Origin: DATKZH01 sp964475955
GTDB lineage: Bacteria > Planctomycetota > Planctomycetia > Pirellulales > Thermoguttaceae
DNA: 49,101 nt
NCBI GenBank assembly: GCA_964475955.1
Contig: CAYYZY010000037.1
Location: 1 to 49,101, forward strand
Reading direction: 5' to 3'
Positions 34,802 to 43,990 of this stretch are shown here, one piece after another. The notes beneath the pieces are model-generated. The model was not told where the DNA came from. It worked only from the letters and a program-made list of their open reading frames with translations, and did not search any database. Position numbers and translations under genes: made by a program. The first letter of the stretch is position 1, and each line of letters starts with the position of its first letter.

Positions 34802-35254
34802 CGTCGGGGCTCCGTTGGTAATGAGGTATCGGCGTAACGCGGCCCAGCGTATCGCACGCGCGGGCTTCTGGCAATTGGGATTGGAGTCGGGAGTCGGGAG
34901 TCGGGAGTGGGGAGTGGGGAGAATCGGGGCGCTGCGCGCGGATCGGGCGGCCGCCGGGCTACACAGGAAAGCGGCGACAAGCCGCCGCACTCCATGGGGG
35001 ACCCGCGTGATTCAGGGCTTGGCTGCAATTGGCGGCAATCAGGCGCCTCGCCTTCCCCCACCGATCCAACTCCCTTCTCCCAACTCCCGACTCCCCACTC
35101 CCGATCCCGGTTGCCTGAAGGTCGACCCGCGGCGACAATGGCTACCTGAGCATACGGACTCCAACTGAAAACTCCTTCTCTCTACCTTGCCTTTGCGTCT
35201 TGGCGCCTTTGCGAGAACCCTTCCCAAACCCCGGCTCCCTTGGAGACAACTCCC
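34802..35254. repeat. Gene-free stretch with simple repeats
   Basis: Between the divergent PQQ and sialidase genes. It contains GGAGTCGGGAGTCGGGAG repeats at 34883-34921, AACTCCC/GACTCCCC repeats at 35068-35107, and CCTTTGCGTCTTGGCGCCTTTGCG at 35190-35213. All are pyrimidine-rich in the sense of the gene each one precedes. No gene is seen in the middle. Confidence 0.6.
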
Positions 35255-36406
35255 ATGACCGCCAGATCCTTGCGTCCCCGAACGCTTCCCGCGTTGCTCG
35301 TCCTGCTCGCTTCGGTCGGGGCCGCTTCGGCTGCCGACGTGACCGACGGTTCCCTCAAGGCCCCCGACGTGTTCCTCGAGCCCGGGCCGCAGTACGCCGA
35401 CGAGGTCCGCATGTTCCAGGGCATCCCCGGCATCGAGCGGGCGCCGAACGGCCGGCTCTGGGTGACGTGGTACGGCGGCGGCGTGACCGAGGATCACCAC
35501 AACTACGTGATGCTCGTGACCAGCGGGGACGACGCGCGCACGTGGTCCGAGCTGACGATGGTCATCGATCCCGACGGCGACGGCCCCTGCCGTGCGTTCG
35601 ACCCCTGCCTCTGGCACGATCCGAAAGGCCGCCTGTGGCTGTTCTGGGCGCAGCGGCACCGCGGCGTGCACCTTTGGGCCATGGTGACGGAGAACTCCGG
35701 CGACGAGCGGCCCGCGTGGTCGCCCCCGCGCATGATTTGCGAGGGCATCATGATGTGCAAGCCCACGGTGCTCGCCGACGGCCGCTGGCTGCTGCCGGTG
35801 GCGCTCTGGCGGCGGGAGGGTAGCGCGCGCGTCGTCGCCTCGGACGACGGCGGGGCCACCTGGCAAAAACTCGGCGCGGCCAACGTGCCCAATCCGAAGG
35901 ATCGCAACTGCGACGAACCGATGATCGTCGAGCGGAACGACGGCAGCCTGTGGATGCTGGTGCGCACGGCGTACGGGATCGGCGAGGCCACCTCGCCCGA
36001 CGGCGGCCGCACGTGGACCGACGTCGCCCCCTCGAAGATCGCCCACGCCACGGCCCGCTTCTTCATCCGCCGGCTGCGGTCGGGCAAGCTGCTTCTGGTG
36101 AAGCACGGGCCGATCGACGAGCGGACCGATCGATCGCGGCTGACCGCGTACCTGTCGGACGACGACGGCCGCTCGTGGCACGGGGGGCTGATGCTCGACG
36201 AGCGACGCGGGGTTTCTTACCCTGACGGCGTCCAGGCGCCCGACGGCACAATCTACCTTGTCTACGACTATTCCCGCACGGGGGCCAAGCAGATCCTGGT
36301 CGCCACGTTCACCGAGGACGACGTCGCCCGGGGCCGCTGCGTCTCCGATCGCGCCCGGCTCCGCATCCTCGTCAACCAGGCCACGGGCACGCGCCCCAAG
36401 CGGTGA
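35255..36406 (+). CDS. Sialidase-like (exo-alpha-sialidase family) secreted protein
   Basis: A 383-residue protein with signal peptide (MTARSLRPRTLPALLVLLA, cut near AASA). It has the Asp-box repeats of BNR/sialidase propellers: SGDDARTW, SDDGGATW, SPDGGRTW and SDDDGRSW. The family name is sialidase, but in planctomycetes such proteins often act on other sugars or have unknown substrates. The catalytic Tyr and Glu could not be assigned with certainty. ATG 35255 with GGAG nine bases upstream is preferred over the TTG at 35240. It faces the DUF4058 gene, with a hairpin between them. Confidence 0.85.
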   Translation: MTARSLRPRTLPALLVLLASVGAASAADVTDGSLKAPDVFLEPGPQYADEVRMFQGIPGIERAPNGRLWVTWYGGGVTEDHHNYVMLVTSGDDARTWSELTMVIDPDGDGPCRAFDPCLWHDPKGRLWLFWAQRHRGVHLWAMVTENSGDERPAWSPPRMICEGIMMCKPTVLADGRWLLPVALWRREGSARVVASDDGGATWQKLGAANVPNPKDRNCDEPMIVERNDGSLWMLVRTAYGIGEATSPDGGRTWTDVAPSKIAHATARFFIRRLRSGKLLLVKHGPIDERTDRSRLTAYLSDDDGRSWHGGLMLDERRGVSYPDGVQAPDGTIYLVYDYSRTGAKQILVATFTEDDVARGRCVSDRARLRILVNQATGTRPKR

Positions 36407-36480
36407 CGGGCGCCGACGGGGAGATCGCGACCGGCGGGGCCGGTCCGGTGCGCCCACCGGCACGAAGGGCGCGGTCCCGT

Positions 36481-36505
36481 CATGCCCACGACGAGCGTGG
36501 GCATG
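36481..36505. terminator. Hairpin between convergent genes
   Basis: CATGCCCACG (36481-36490) and CGTGGGCATG (36496-36505) form a perfect ten-base stem with a five-base loop. It lies between the sialidase stop (36406) and the DUF4058 stop (36518), so a bidirectional terminator is likely. There is no T-run. Confidence 0.5.
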
Positions 36506-36517
36506 GCACCCAACTCT

Positions 36518-37297
36518 TCAACCCTCACTCCCCGCTCCCGACTCCTCGCTCCCCGGCGGCGGGCGCCGGCCTTCGAGGACGTCGCGCCAGAAGCCGGGCA
36601 TGCCCTGGTAGGAGGCCATGTAGGTCGAATCGAGCGGAACGTTGACGTAGCGCTCCGGCTGCAGGAACAGGGGCATCTCCACGAGTGACGAGCCCACGGC
36701 CAAGTGCTCCAGGTAGGCCTCGACTTGCGGCTCGGCCACGTAGGAGGCCAGCGTGAGCGGCTCCTCGGAAGGGAGCCCGTACGGCTCGGATTCAAAGCGG
36801 TCCCAGAGCGCCCCGTGCATTCCCTGAGGATCGTACGGCCCCGGCGGGATCAGGTCGACCAGCAACACGTGGATGCCATTTTCCAGCGCCCTTTCCAGCT
36901 TGTCGACGAACCCCTCCACGTGCGCCGGCCGGTCCTTGTTGGCGGGCGAAACGACTTCGAGGAGGGCGACGACTTGGTGGCCGCTCGTGTGGCGGATGGT
37001 CAACGTCCGGCGGAGCCTACGGGCCGCCTGCGCCAGCGACAGTTTGCGGCCCACCTTGGGCGGGGTCTCGCGGACCGCCACGCCCCCCTCTTCCATCGGA
37101 GGAGAAGGAGCCGCGGGCACGGGAGCCCGTAGCGTCAACACGTCGGTGACGAAACCGCCGGCCCATTGCTCCGCCATCGCGTAGTAGCCCGACGGCAAGA
37201 GGCCGCCGTTCAGCGCCTCGCCCAGGTGCGTTATCCACGCCGTGTGGAACGCGTGAAATGTCCCCGCACCCACCCGCTTCCAGTCGTGAACAGGCAT
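36518..37297 (-). CDS. DUF4058 family protein
   Basis: A 259-residue protein of the DUF4058 type, abundant in planctomycetes and cyanobacteria and without a known function. It opens MPVHDWKRVGAGTFHAFH, a form I associate with the planctomycete branch, and carries the core block VVALLEVVSPANKDRP followed by IHVLLVDLIPPG; in other families the ELLSPANK segment is nuclease-like, so a role in DNA is conceivable but unproven. GGAGG seven bases before ATG 37297 fixes the start; the extension to 37546 is low-complexity. The C-terminal tail (about 245-259) is encoded by the ACTCCCG-type simple repeat. Confidence 0.8.
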   Translation of the reverse strand: MPVHDWKRVGAGTFHAFHTAWITHLGEALNGGLLPSGYYAMAEQWAGGFVTDVLTLRAPVPAAPSPPMEEGGVAVRETPPKVGRKLSLAQAARRLRRTLTIRHTSGHQVVALLEVVSPANKDRPAHVEGFVDKLERALENGIHVLLVDLIPPGPYDPQGMHGALWDRFESEPYGLPSEEPLTLASYVAEPQVEAYLEHLAVGSSLVEMPLFLQPERYVNVPLDSTYMASYQGMPGFWRDVLEGRRPPPGSEESGAGSEG

Positions 37298-37575
37298 CGG
37301 CAGTCCTCCACAAACGAGTTCTCTTCCCATGATAGGCCGTCGTGGCGGCACGGCAACCCCGGCCCCTGGGTGCGACGCCGACCCCGTGTGGCCCGGACCC
37401 GGCCGCGGCGCCCTGGGCGGACGCCTCCTTCCGCGGTAGGATCGGGACTTCACGGACGACGTCTCGGGGACCACGCCCTTCGTGCCTCGTCGGCGTGCCA
37501 GCGGACGGCGCTCGTGTGTCCCTGCTCCCAACACCAAACTTCTCACTCCCTACTTCCGACTCCCCACTTCCTACC

Positions 37576-38907
37576 ATGAGCAACCAACGCCCCGCCAATC
37601 ACGATCTCTACCGACTGGCCAAGTCGCTGATCCCCGGCGGCACGCAACTGCTGAGCAAGCGGCCGGAGATGTTCGCGCCCGAGCAGTGGCCCGCCTACTA
37701 CCGCGAGGCGCGCGGCTGCGAGATCGTCGACGTCAACGGGCGGCGGTGGGTCGACATGTCGATCATGGGCGTCGGCTCGTGTCTGTTGGGGTATAACGAT
37801 CCGGACGTCACCGCGGCAGTGGTCCGGCGGGTCGAAGCCGGCTCGATGGCTACGCTCAACAATCCCGAGGAAGTGGAGCTGGCCCGGTTGCTCGTCAGGT
37901 TGCACCCGTGGGCCGAGCAGGTTCGCTATGCGCGGACCGGCGGCGAGGCCATGGCCGTCGCCGTGCGGATCGCCCGGGCGCGGACGGGGCGGGCGCGCGT
38001 CGCCTTCTGCGGATACCACGGCTGGCACGACTGGTACCTGGCGGCGAACCGGTCGAGCCGCGGCGAGGCCGACTCTCTGAAGGACCACCTCCTGCCGGGG
38101 CTCGACCCCGGCGGCGTGCCGTCGCAGTTGGCCGGCACCGCGCTTCCGTTCGCGTACAACGACCTCGACCGGCTGGCGGCGATCGTCGGCGAGCACGGGC
38201 GGGAACTGGCCGCGGTGGTGATGGAGCCCACGCGGAGCGTCGATCCCGATCCGGGTTTCCTGGAGGGCGTGCGCGAGCTGTGCGATTCCAGCGGGGCGGT
38301 GCTCGTGTTCGACGAGATCACCGCCGGGTGGCGCCTCGCCCTGGGCGGATCGCACCTGCGCTACGGCGTGGCGCCCGACGTGGCCGTGTTCGCCAAGGCG
38401 ATCGGCAACGGGCACCCCATGGCGGCCGTCATCGGCCGGGCCGACGCGATGCAGGCCGCCCAGCAGTCGTTCATCTCCAGCACCTACTGGACCGAGGGCG
38501 TGGGGCCGGCCGCCGCGCTGGCCACGCTGGGCAAGATGGAGCGGGTGGACGTGCCCGGCCACGTCGCCGCCGTGGGCAACCGGTTCCGCGACGGGCTGGC
38601 GGCCATCGCCCGGCGACACGGCGTCGGCCTCAAGCTGGCCGGTCACCCGGCCATTACGACGCTCGCCTTCGATCACCCAGAGCCCCCGGCCCTGCAAACG
38701 CTTCTGACCGTGCGGATGCTCGATCAGGGCATCCTGGCCGGAAGCGGCTTCTACGCCACGCTGGCCCACCGGGCGGAGCACGTCGACGCCTACCTCGAGG
38801 CGGCCGACGCGATCTTCGCCGAGCTGGCCGAGGCCATCGGTCAGGGCGACGCCGCCGCGCGCATCGACGGCCCGGTCCGCCACAGCGGCTTCCAGCGGTT
38901 GGCGTAG
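37576..38907 (+). CDS. Class III aminotransferase, glutamate-1-semialdehyde aminomutase-like
   Basis: A 443-residue PLP enzyme. The PLP Lys is Lys274 in VFAKAIGNGHPM and the cofactor Asp is Asp246 in VFDEITAGWR; GGTQLLSKRPEMF near the N-terminus and the STYWTEGVGPAAAL block are like those of HemL-type enzymes. HemL makes 5-aminolaevulinate for haem, but paralogues of this shape also act in polysaccharide and antibiotic synthesis, and no other haem gene is nearby, so the substrate is left open. ATG 37576 is directly preceded by a pyrimidine-rich simple repeat without a good ribosome site. It converges on cutA with 6 bases between stops. Confidence 0.85.
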   Translation: MSNQRPANHDLYRLAKSLIPGGTQLLSKRPEMFAPEQWPAYYREARGCEIVDVNGRRWVDMSIMGVGSCLLGYNDPDVTAAVVRRVEAGSMATLNNPEEVELARLLVRLHPWAEQVRYARTGGEAMAVAVRIARARTGRARVAFCGYHGWHDWYLAANRSSRGEADSLKDHLLPGLDPGGVPSQLAGTALPFAYNDLDRLAAIVGEHGRELAAVVMEPTRSVDPDPGFLEGVRELCDSSGAVLVFDEITAGWRLALGGSHLRYGVAPDVAVFAKAIGNGHPMAAVIGRADAMQAAQQSFISSTYWTEGVGPAAALATLGKMERVDVPGHVAAVGNRFRDGLAAIARRHGVGLKLAGHPAITTLAFDHPEPPALQTLLTVRMLDQGILAGSGFYATLAHRAEHVDAYLEAADAIFAELAEAIGQGDAAARIDGPVRHSGFQRLA

Positions 38908-38913
38908 TCCGGC

Positions 38914-39240
38914 CTACCCTGCCCCTTGCGTCTCCTGCGCGATCCAGTCCAGGTACGCTCGGCTGCCTGCGGCGATCGGAAGAGCAAGGATTTCGGCCAC
39001 CTCGTAGGGGTGGACGTCACGGATGGCCGCGTCGATTTGGTCGAACAGGTCGGCGCGACTCTTGGCCACGCACTGCCATTCCTCGGCCGTTTCGATCGCC
39101 CCCTTCCAATGGTACGTGCTCTCGATCGGCCCGCGAATCTGCACGCACGCCGCCAGCCGCGCTTCGACCAGCGTCCGGGCGATCCGCATCGCATCGTCGC
39201 GGTTCTGCGTGGTCGTCACCACCTCGACGTACTCGGCCAT
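38914..39240 (-). CDS. cutA: Divalent cation tolerance protein CutA
   Basis: A 108-residue trimeric CutA protein. The fold signatures are clear: MAEYVEVVTTTQNRDDA, ARLAACVQI, STYHWKGAIE, and the C-terminal DVHPYEVAEILALPI. CutA is linked to metal tolerance but its biochemical role is not settled. Start ATG 39240 has GGGAG about nine bases upstream; the frame to 39390 gives no domain. The 189 bases between it and larE show nothing. Confidence 0.94.
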   Translation of the reverse strand: MAEYVEVVTTTQNRDDAMRIARTLVEARLAACVQIRGPIESTYHWKGAIETAEEWQCVAKSRADLFDQIDAAIRDVHPYEVAEILALPIAAGSRAYLDWIAQETQGAG

Positions 39241-39429
39241 CTTGCTCTTCTCCCGGACTGGATACCCTCGGGGGACTCGGTCCTCTGCCGGACAACATAC
39301 CGCACCGCCACGCCCGCCAACAGGGCCTTGAGAACACGTCCCGGCGCTTGCGACCTCGGCCCGCAACCGGCAATAAACGACCAAGGTCAAAGGCTGTGGT
39401 CTTATGGACCGAACGATCCGCGCTACCGT

Positions 39430-40281
39430 CTACCGGGCGTGAATCTGGAGCGTGTCGGTGGGCAAGACCTCGTTCAGGCTTCCCGAGCGGAAGCCCTCCA
39501 GGTCGAGCGAGACGTACCGGAAGCCGGCCGCTTTCAACTGGTCGACGACCCGTCGACGGAACGGCGGGTCGGCGAATCGTGCCAGCGCCTCGGCGGCCAC
39601 CTCGATACGGGCGATGTCGCCCTTGTGATAGCGCACCCGGAGTGGCTGGAGCCCCTCCCCCCGAAGGAACTGCTCGGCCTTGTCGACCATGGCCAGCCGC
39701 TCGGGCGTGACCTTCTCCCCGTACGCGATCCGGCTGCTCAGGCAGGGAGTGGCCGGCTTGTCCCAGGTGGGAAGCTGCCAATCGGCCGCCAGTTGGCGGA
39801 GCTCCGCCTTCGTGAGTTGGCATTCGGCCAGCGGGCTGCGGACCTGCTGCTCCTTGGCGGCCCGCATCCCCGGGCGGTGCTCGTCGTGGTCGTCGACGTT
39901 CGACCCGTCGACCACCACGGCCACGCCCAGCCGATTGGCCACCTTCTCCACTTCGACGAAGAGCTCCGTCTTGCAGTGGTAGCAGCGATCCGCCGTGTTC
40001 TTCTGGTACTCGGGGTTGGTCAGCTCGCCGGTCTGAAGCGTTTCGTGGCGGATGCCGATCTGGCGGGCCAAGCGCCGGCATTCGTCCAGCTCGCCGGAGG
40101 CCAGGCTGGCGCTGACGCCGGTGATCGCCACGGCCCTGTCGCCCAGGGCGCGGCGCGCCGCCTCGGCGAGCACGGTGCTATCAAGCCCGCCCGAGAAGGC
40201 CACGGCGCAACTGCCGAAGCTTTGGAGCAAGTCGAGCAGCCGATCGCGCTTCGCCTGAAGCTCGGGGGAAAGGCCGGTCAT
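39430..40281 (-). CDS. larE: ATP-dependent sacrificial sulfur transferase LarE
   Basis: A 283-residue PP-loop protein of the LarE family, which gives its own Cys sulfur to make the nickel-pincer cofactor of lactate racemase and related enzymes. The PP-loop SGGLDS is at 30-35, RCYHCK holds Cys100 and Cys103, and the likely sacrificial Cys180 lies in DKPATPCLSSR. No larB or larC gene is seen in the window, so either they lie elsewhere or the protein serves another sulfur use. Only weak ribosome-site evidence supports ATG 40281. The stop is 189 bases before the cutA start. Confidence 0.93.
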   Translation of the reverse strand: MTGLSPELQAKRDRLLDLLQSFGSCAVAFSGGLDSTVLAEAARRALGDRAVAITGVSASLASGELDECRRLARQIGIRHETLQTGELTNPEYQKNTADRCYHCKTELFVEVEKVANRLGVAVVVDGSNVDDHDEHRPGMRAAKEQQVRSPLAECQLTKAELRQLAADWQLPTWDKPATPCLSSRIAYGEKVTPERLAMVDKAEQFLRGEGLQPLRVRYHKGDIARIEVAAEALARFADPPFRRRVVDQLKAAGFRYVSLDLEGFRSGSLNEVLPTDTLQIHAR

Positions 40282-40823
40282 GGATTCGTCGCCGTGTCGC
40301 GACTGAAAAGGGGATCATTGCCCTGTTTCGCGCTTCTGCGAGAGCGCGCGGGGCGCAAGAAAGAGGTCCTCCACCGCAATGCCGTGGCGATGCGCTTTTG
40401 AGAGCCCGTCACGCATAAGGGGGTACCTGGGCACCAGGTTGTGTGATCCGTACCGGTCCGCCGAAGCGACCGCGTCACGGCTATACACGCGGCTGGAGCC
40501 TTTCAGTACAGGTACCCAACGGGCGAAGTATCGGCTCACCAAAGTTATACATCGACAGCACGAGCATGGTAGAGGACCATGCGTCGGAACCGCACGGGGC
40601 ATGCCGCGGCGGGCGATGCGCCTCGCGCTTCCCAACGGTGACTCTATCCTATCGGTTGAACCGCGGCGGGACAAGAAACATTTCAGCGCCCCCCTCGGTT
40701 GTCGGGTAAGCGGTGCCTCGACCGGCGGGGAGTCGCCCGTTCGTCTGAAGGGGCAGCCATGTCCCTTCGACCGCACTAAGCAGCGCAAAGCTCAATCCCG
40801 ATTGCTTAGGCGATCATTCTGCC
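40282..40823. other. Gene-free stretch between larE and the DUF2784 gene
   Basis: No gene is recognised; the frames present are antisense or low-complexity. A small perfect hairpin (ACCTGG, three-base loop, CCAGGT) lies at 40425-40439. The stretch is less GC-rich and compositionally uneven compared with its neighbours, which could mean decayed sequence. Confidence 0.4.
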
Positions 40824-41264
40824 TCATGTCGATTCCGGGGCGCCTGCCGAGTCACCATCGGGGTCGCTCTTCTGCCGCGGCCAATGGGGGGGCACCAGGC
40901 AGAGGGTCGCCAGCACGATCGCCCCGAACACGCAGTAGCAGGTCGTGAACACCCAGCGGGGCGCTTCGAAGAAGATCAACTCGTGCGCCCAGTACCCGAT
41001 GAAGGAGCCGCTGTACACTCCCTCGCCCCCCTTGTCGCGCCAGTATTTTTCCAGGGTCGTCAGCGGGCAGAGGATCCCGAGAAGTGCCTGGACCACGACC
41101 ACGAGGATCATCAGGAAGTGAACGGCGCGGAACCAGAAATTCCGCACCCAACGCCAGCCGAAGATCCTCCCGCTGAGGATGGCCAGCAACCCCAGGATGA
41201 CGAACGCGATATAGGCGGCGTGGATCACCACGACGGCGTCGGCCAGGTAGTTGTAGATCTTCAT
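40824..41264 (-). CDS. DUF2784 membrane protein
   Basis: A 146-residue protein with three to four membrane helices. The N-terminal AAYIAFVILGLLAIL, the block FWFRAVHFLMILVVVVQALLG and the ICPLTTLEKYWR motif match DUF2784, a family of unknown function; the Cys-Pro-Leu-Thr motif is its most characteristic part. The ATG at 41264 (MKIYNYLAD) is preferred because the extension to 41351 has no domain. The tail is Pro/Asp/Ser-rich. Nothing links it to its neighbours. Confidence 0.85.
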   Translation of the reverse strand: MKIYNYLADAVVVIHAAYIAFVILGLLAILSGRIFGWRWVRNFWFRAVHFLMILVVVVQALLGILCPLTTLEKYWRDKGGEGVYSGSFIGYWAHELIFFEAPRWVFTTCYCVFGAIVLATLCLVPPHWPRQKSDPDGDSAGAPEST

Positions 41265-41828
41265 CACACCCTGTTGGATCCCCGGGCGGGGGAGATTATT
41301 CCCGGCGAGCCCTCGTGCATTTCGGTGAAGCCAAGGTTGAGGCTGGGGCAAACCTCACCCATCGCAGCGTTTGCGCCCAAATCACGGTGCGCGATGTAAC
41401 TTCTCAAAAAGCCCGTGATGAGACTCGTTCTCACACCACAAGTACCCCAAAAATGCCGGGAAAAACGCATTTCGTCCTGCATGATTGGCCTTATTGTCAC
41501 GGGGTTATTGAGAACTTACTGCGCGATCGCCCGACGCGCCCCCTCGCGCTGTAGGGCACGGCCTCTGTGGCGCTGCGGAATTCTCGCCAGTCCGGAACGC
41601 CGCGCAGGAGGTTCCCTCCAGTTGCCGTCAGCAGGATCGCGCGCGGTGATTTGCGTCGCCGCCCCGTTTCGGTTCGTCCACGCGCCGGGCGTGGCTCAGG
41701 ATGGGCCATTTTGTCGCGGGCAACTCGCGATGCGCATCCCGAGGCGGGAGGGTGCCGGCGCGGCCGCGCGGGCATAGAATTCGCGCGGAGAGGGATATCG
41801 CGGCGCAACTTGTCCCGAGACACTTCGC
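41265..41828. other. Gene-free region with regulatory-looking sites
   Basis: Between the divergent DUF2784 gene and the broken proline dehydrogenase. It contains the palindrome TGAGACTCGTTCTCA at 41419-41433 (Fur-like in shape), the palindromic element at 41549-41623 and a candidate -10 TAGAAT at 41775-41780, 49 bases upstream of the ATG at 41829. No gene is seen. Confidence 0.45.
41549..41623. repeat. Dispersed palindromic element, copy B
   Basis: GTAGGGCACGGCCTCTGTGG, GAATTCTCGCC, GGAACGCCGCGCAGGAGGTT and CCCTCCAG occur in the same order as in copy A at 17985-18057. About 70-75% of positions agree by eye. Both copies lie between genes. Confidence 0.7.
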
Positions 41829-43906
41829 ATGGCTCGCTCCGGCCCAGACGGCGAACGGGAGGGGATCGAACGGCGAACCCAAGAGATCGGCAGCGAGCTG
41901 CTCCGGGCGGCGCGCTCCCACCGGTCGGGCGTGCTCTGCTCGCGGTTCTGGTCCGACCAATTGATGAACTGGGCCATGAAAGCCCCCCCCTTTCAAGGTG
42001 CAGTTGTTCCGTTTCGTCGACGTCTTCCCCACGCTTCGCTCGCCCCGGCACGTCTACGACTGCCTGGTCGACTACCTGGCCCGGCCGGGCGTGACCCTTC
42101 CCCCGGGGCTTGACCTCGGGCTGAAAGCCGGCGCGGCCGCCAAGGGCGTGCTGGCCCGCACGGTGGCCGGCCGGATCAGGAAGATGGGGGGGGCAGTTCA
42201 TCGCGGGGACCGACGCCCGGTCGGCCCTGGCCAAGCTTCGCAAGCGGTGGCAGGCGGGGACGGCCTTCAGCGTCGACCTGCTGGGCGAGGCGTGCGTGAG
42301 CGATCGCGAGGCCCGCGACTACCAGCGGCGCTATCTCGACTTGATCGAAGCCTTCCCCGACGAAGTCGCCCGGTGGCCCGCCCAGCCCCGCTTGGAGGCC
42401 GACCACCTGGGCCCGGTGCCGCGGACCAACGTGTCGATCAAGATCAGCTCGCTCGACGCGCGGGCCGACGCAATCGACTTCGAGGGCTCGGTCGCCCGGC
42501 TCAGCGAGGCGATCCGGCCCATCCTCGAGGCGGCCGCGGGCCGCGGCGTGCTGGTCAACTTCGACATGGAGCACTTCGCCCTCAAGGACCTCACGATCGA
42601 GCTGTTCGAGCGGTGTTGCGCGGCGGTCGACTTCGCGGCGGGGCTTGCCCTCCAGTCCTATCTGACCACCGGCGAGGACGACGCGCGGCGCCTGGTCGAT
42701 TGGGCCCGGCGCACCGGCAGGCAGGTGACGGTGCGGCTGATCAAGGGGGCCTATTGGGATTACGAGGTGATTCGCGCCGAGCAGATGGGCTGGCCCGCGC
42801 CCGTCTGGACCTGCAAACGGGATACCGACGCCTGTTTCGAGCGCATGGCCGAGCTGCTGATCGCCGCCGCGCCGCGCGGGCCGGGCGAGGGGGGCGTGAA
42901 GCTGGCGCTGGGGTCGCACAACGTCCGCTCGATCGCCTGCACGCTCGCGCTTCTGGAGCAGCACGACCTACCGCCGTCGGCCGTGGAGTTGCAGATGCTG
43001 TTCGGCATGGCCGACCACGTGAAGGCCGCGGCCTTGGAGCGCGGGCTGCGCGTGCGCGAGTACGTGCCCGTGGGGGAAATGATCCCCGGCATGGCGTACC
43101 TGGTGCGGCGATTGTTGGAGAACACGTCGAACCAGTCGTGGCTCCGGGCGGGATTCGCCGAGGAGGTGCCTGAAGAGGAGCTGCTCGCGTCGCCACATGG
43201 GGCGGATGCGCGTGCGCAAGACTCGGAAGGCCGGGGCCGCTTGCGTCGGCCCGAGCACCACCGGCTCAGCCCGGCGATCGAGGGCCTCGGCGACGGGCGC
43301 CCCATGGCCAACGAGCCGCTCCGCGATTTCGCGCGAAGCGACCAACGCGAGCGGTTTGCGCAGGCGGTTTGCTCGGCCAGGGTGCCGGAAGTCGGCAGCG
43401 GGGCGACCGCGGAAGACGCCGCAGCGGCGGTGGCCCGGGCCGCGGCCGCGTTTCCCGCATGGCGCGACGCGGACCCGCTCGAGCGATCGAGGATCGTGCT
43501 CCGGGCGGCGTCGCTTCTGCGCGCGCGGCGCGACGAGCTGGCCGGCGTTGTGATTCGCGAGGCGGGGAAGACGTGGCGCGAGGCCGACGCCGACGTGTGC
43601 GAGGCCATCGACTTCTGTGAATTCTACGCCCGATGCGCGGTCGGGCTGTTCGAGCCGGAACGCCTGGGGCGCTTCGTCGGCGAGCTCAACCACACGTGGC
43701 ACGAGCCGCGGGGCGTGGCCGCGGTGGTCAGTCCCTGGAACTTCCCGCTGGCCATCTGCGCCGGCATGACCACGGCGGCCGGATTCTCGCCCTTGTCTCG
43801 CAGGGGCCTTCTGATCGGCAGCTTGCCGGGAGCCGTGATCGTGCGGTCGGCCCGCGGCAGACGGGGGCCGGCCGTGCGGATGATTGCCGGTGCCCCCGGT
43901 TCTTGA
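41829..43906 (+). pseudogene. Broken proline dehydrogenase/P5C dehydrogenase
   Basis: The three frames together read through a bifunctional proline catabolism protein: N-terminus MARSGPDGER and RFWSDQLMNWAMK, then KVQLFRFVDVFPTLR, then the PRODH blocks NVSIKISSLDAR, RLIKGAYWDYE and GSHNVRSIA, then the start of the P5CDH part with AVVSPWNFPLAICAGMT. Frame one ends in a run of eight C (41983-41990) and frame two in a run of eight G (42186-42193); removing one base from each joins all three frames. After AGMTTAA (about 43785) the sequence no longer matches the family and a stop follows at 43904. The NAD site and catalytic Cys and Glu of P5CDH are lost, so the gene cannot make a full bifunctional enzyme. 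Confidence 0.8.
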
Positions 43907-43929
43907 CGCGTCGCCGGGCATCGTATACG
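43903..43929 (+). promoter_or_regulatory. Weak candidate promoter
   Basis: TTGACG (43903-43908) and TATACG (43924-43929) with a 15-base spacer lie just before the isomerase-like gene. The spacing is short and the evidence weak. AGGAG at 43980-43984 is a good ribosome site for ATG 43991. Confidence 0.25.
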
Positions 43930-43990
43930 CTGCGCCGTGCTCAGTCGAGGGACCCGCGCCGATAACTCTCAACACGATGAGGAGTTTCCG

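Noticed and set aside
40282..40823. tRNA or small RNA between larE and the DUF2784 gene
   Set aside because: A scan by eye for a cloverleaf, a T-loop GTTCRA motif and a CCA end found nothing. Only a six-base hairpin is present.
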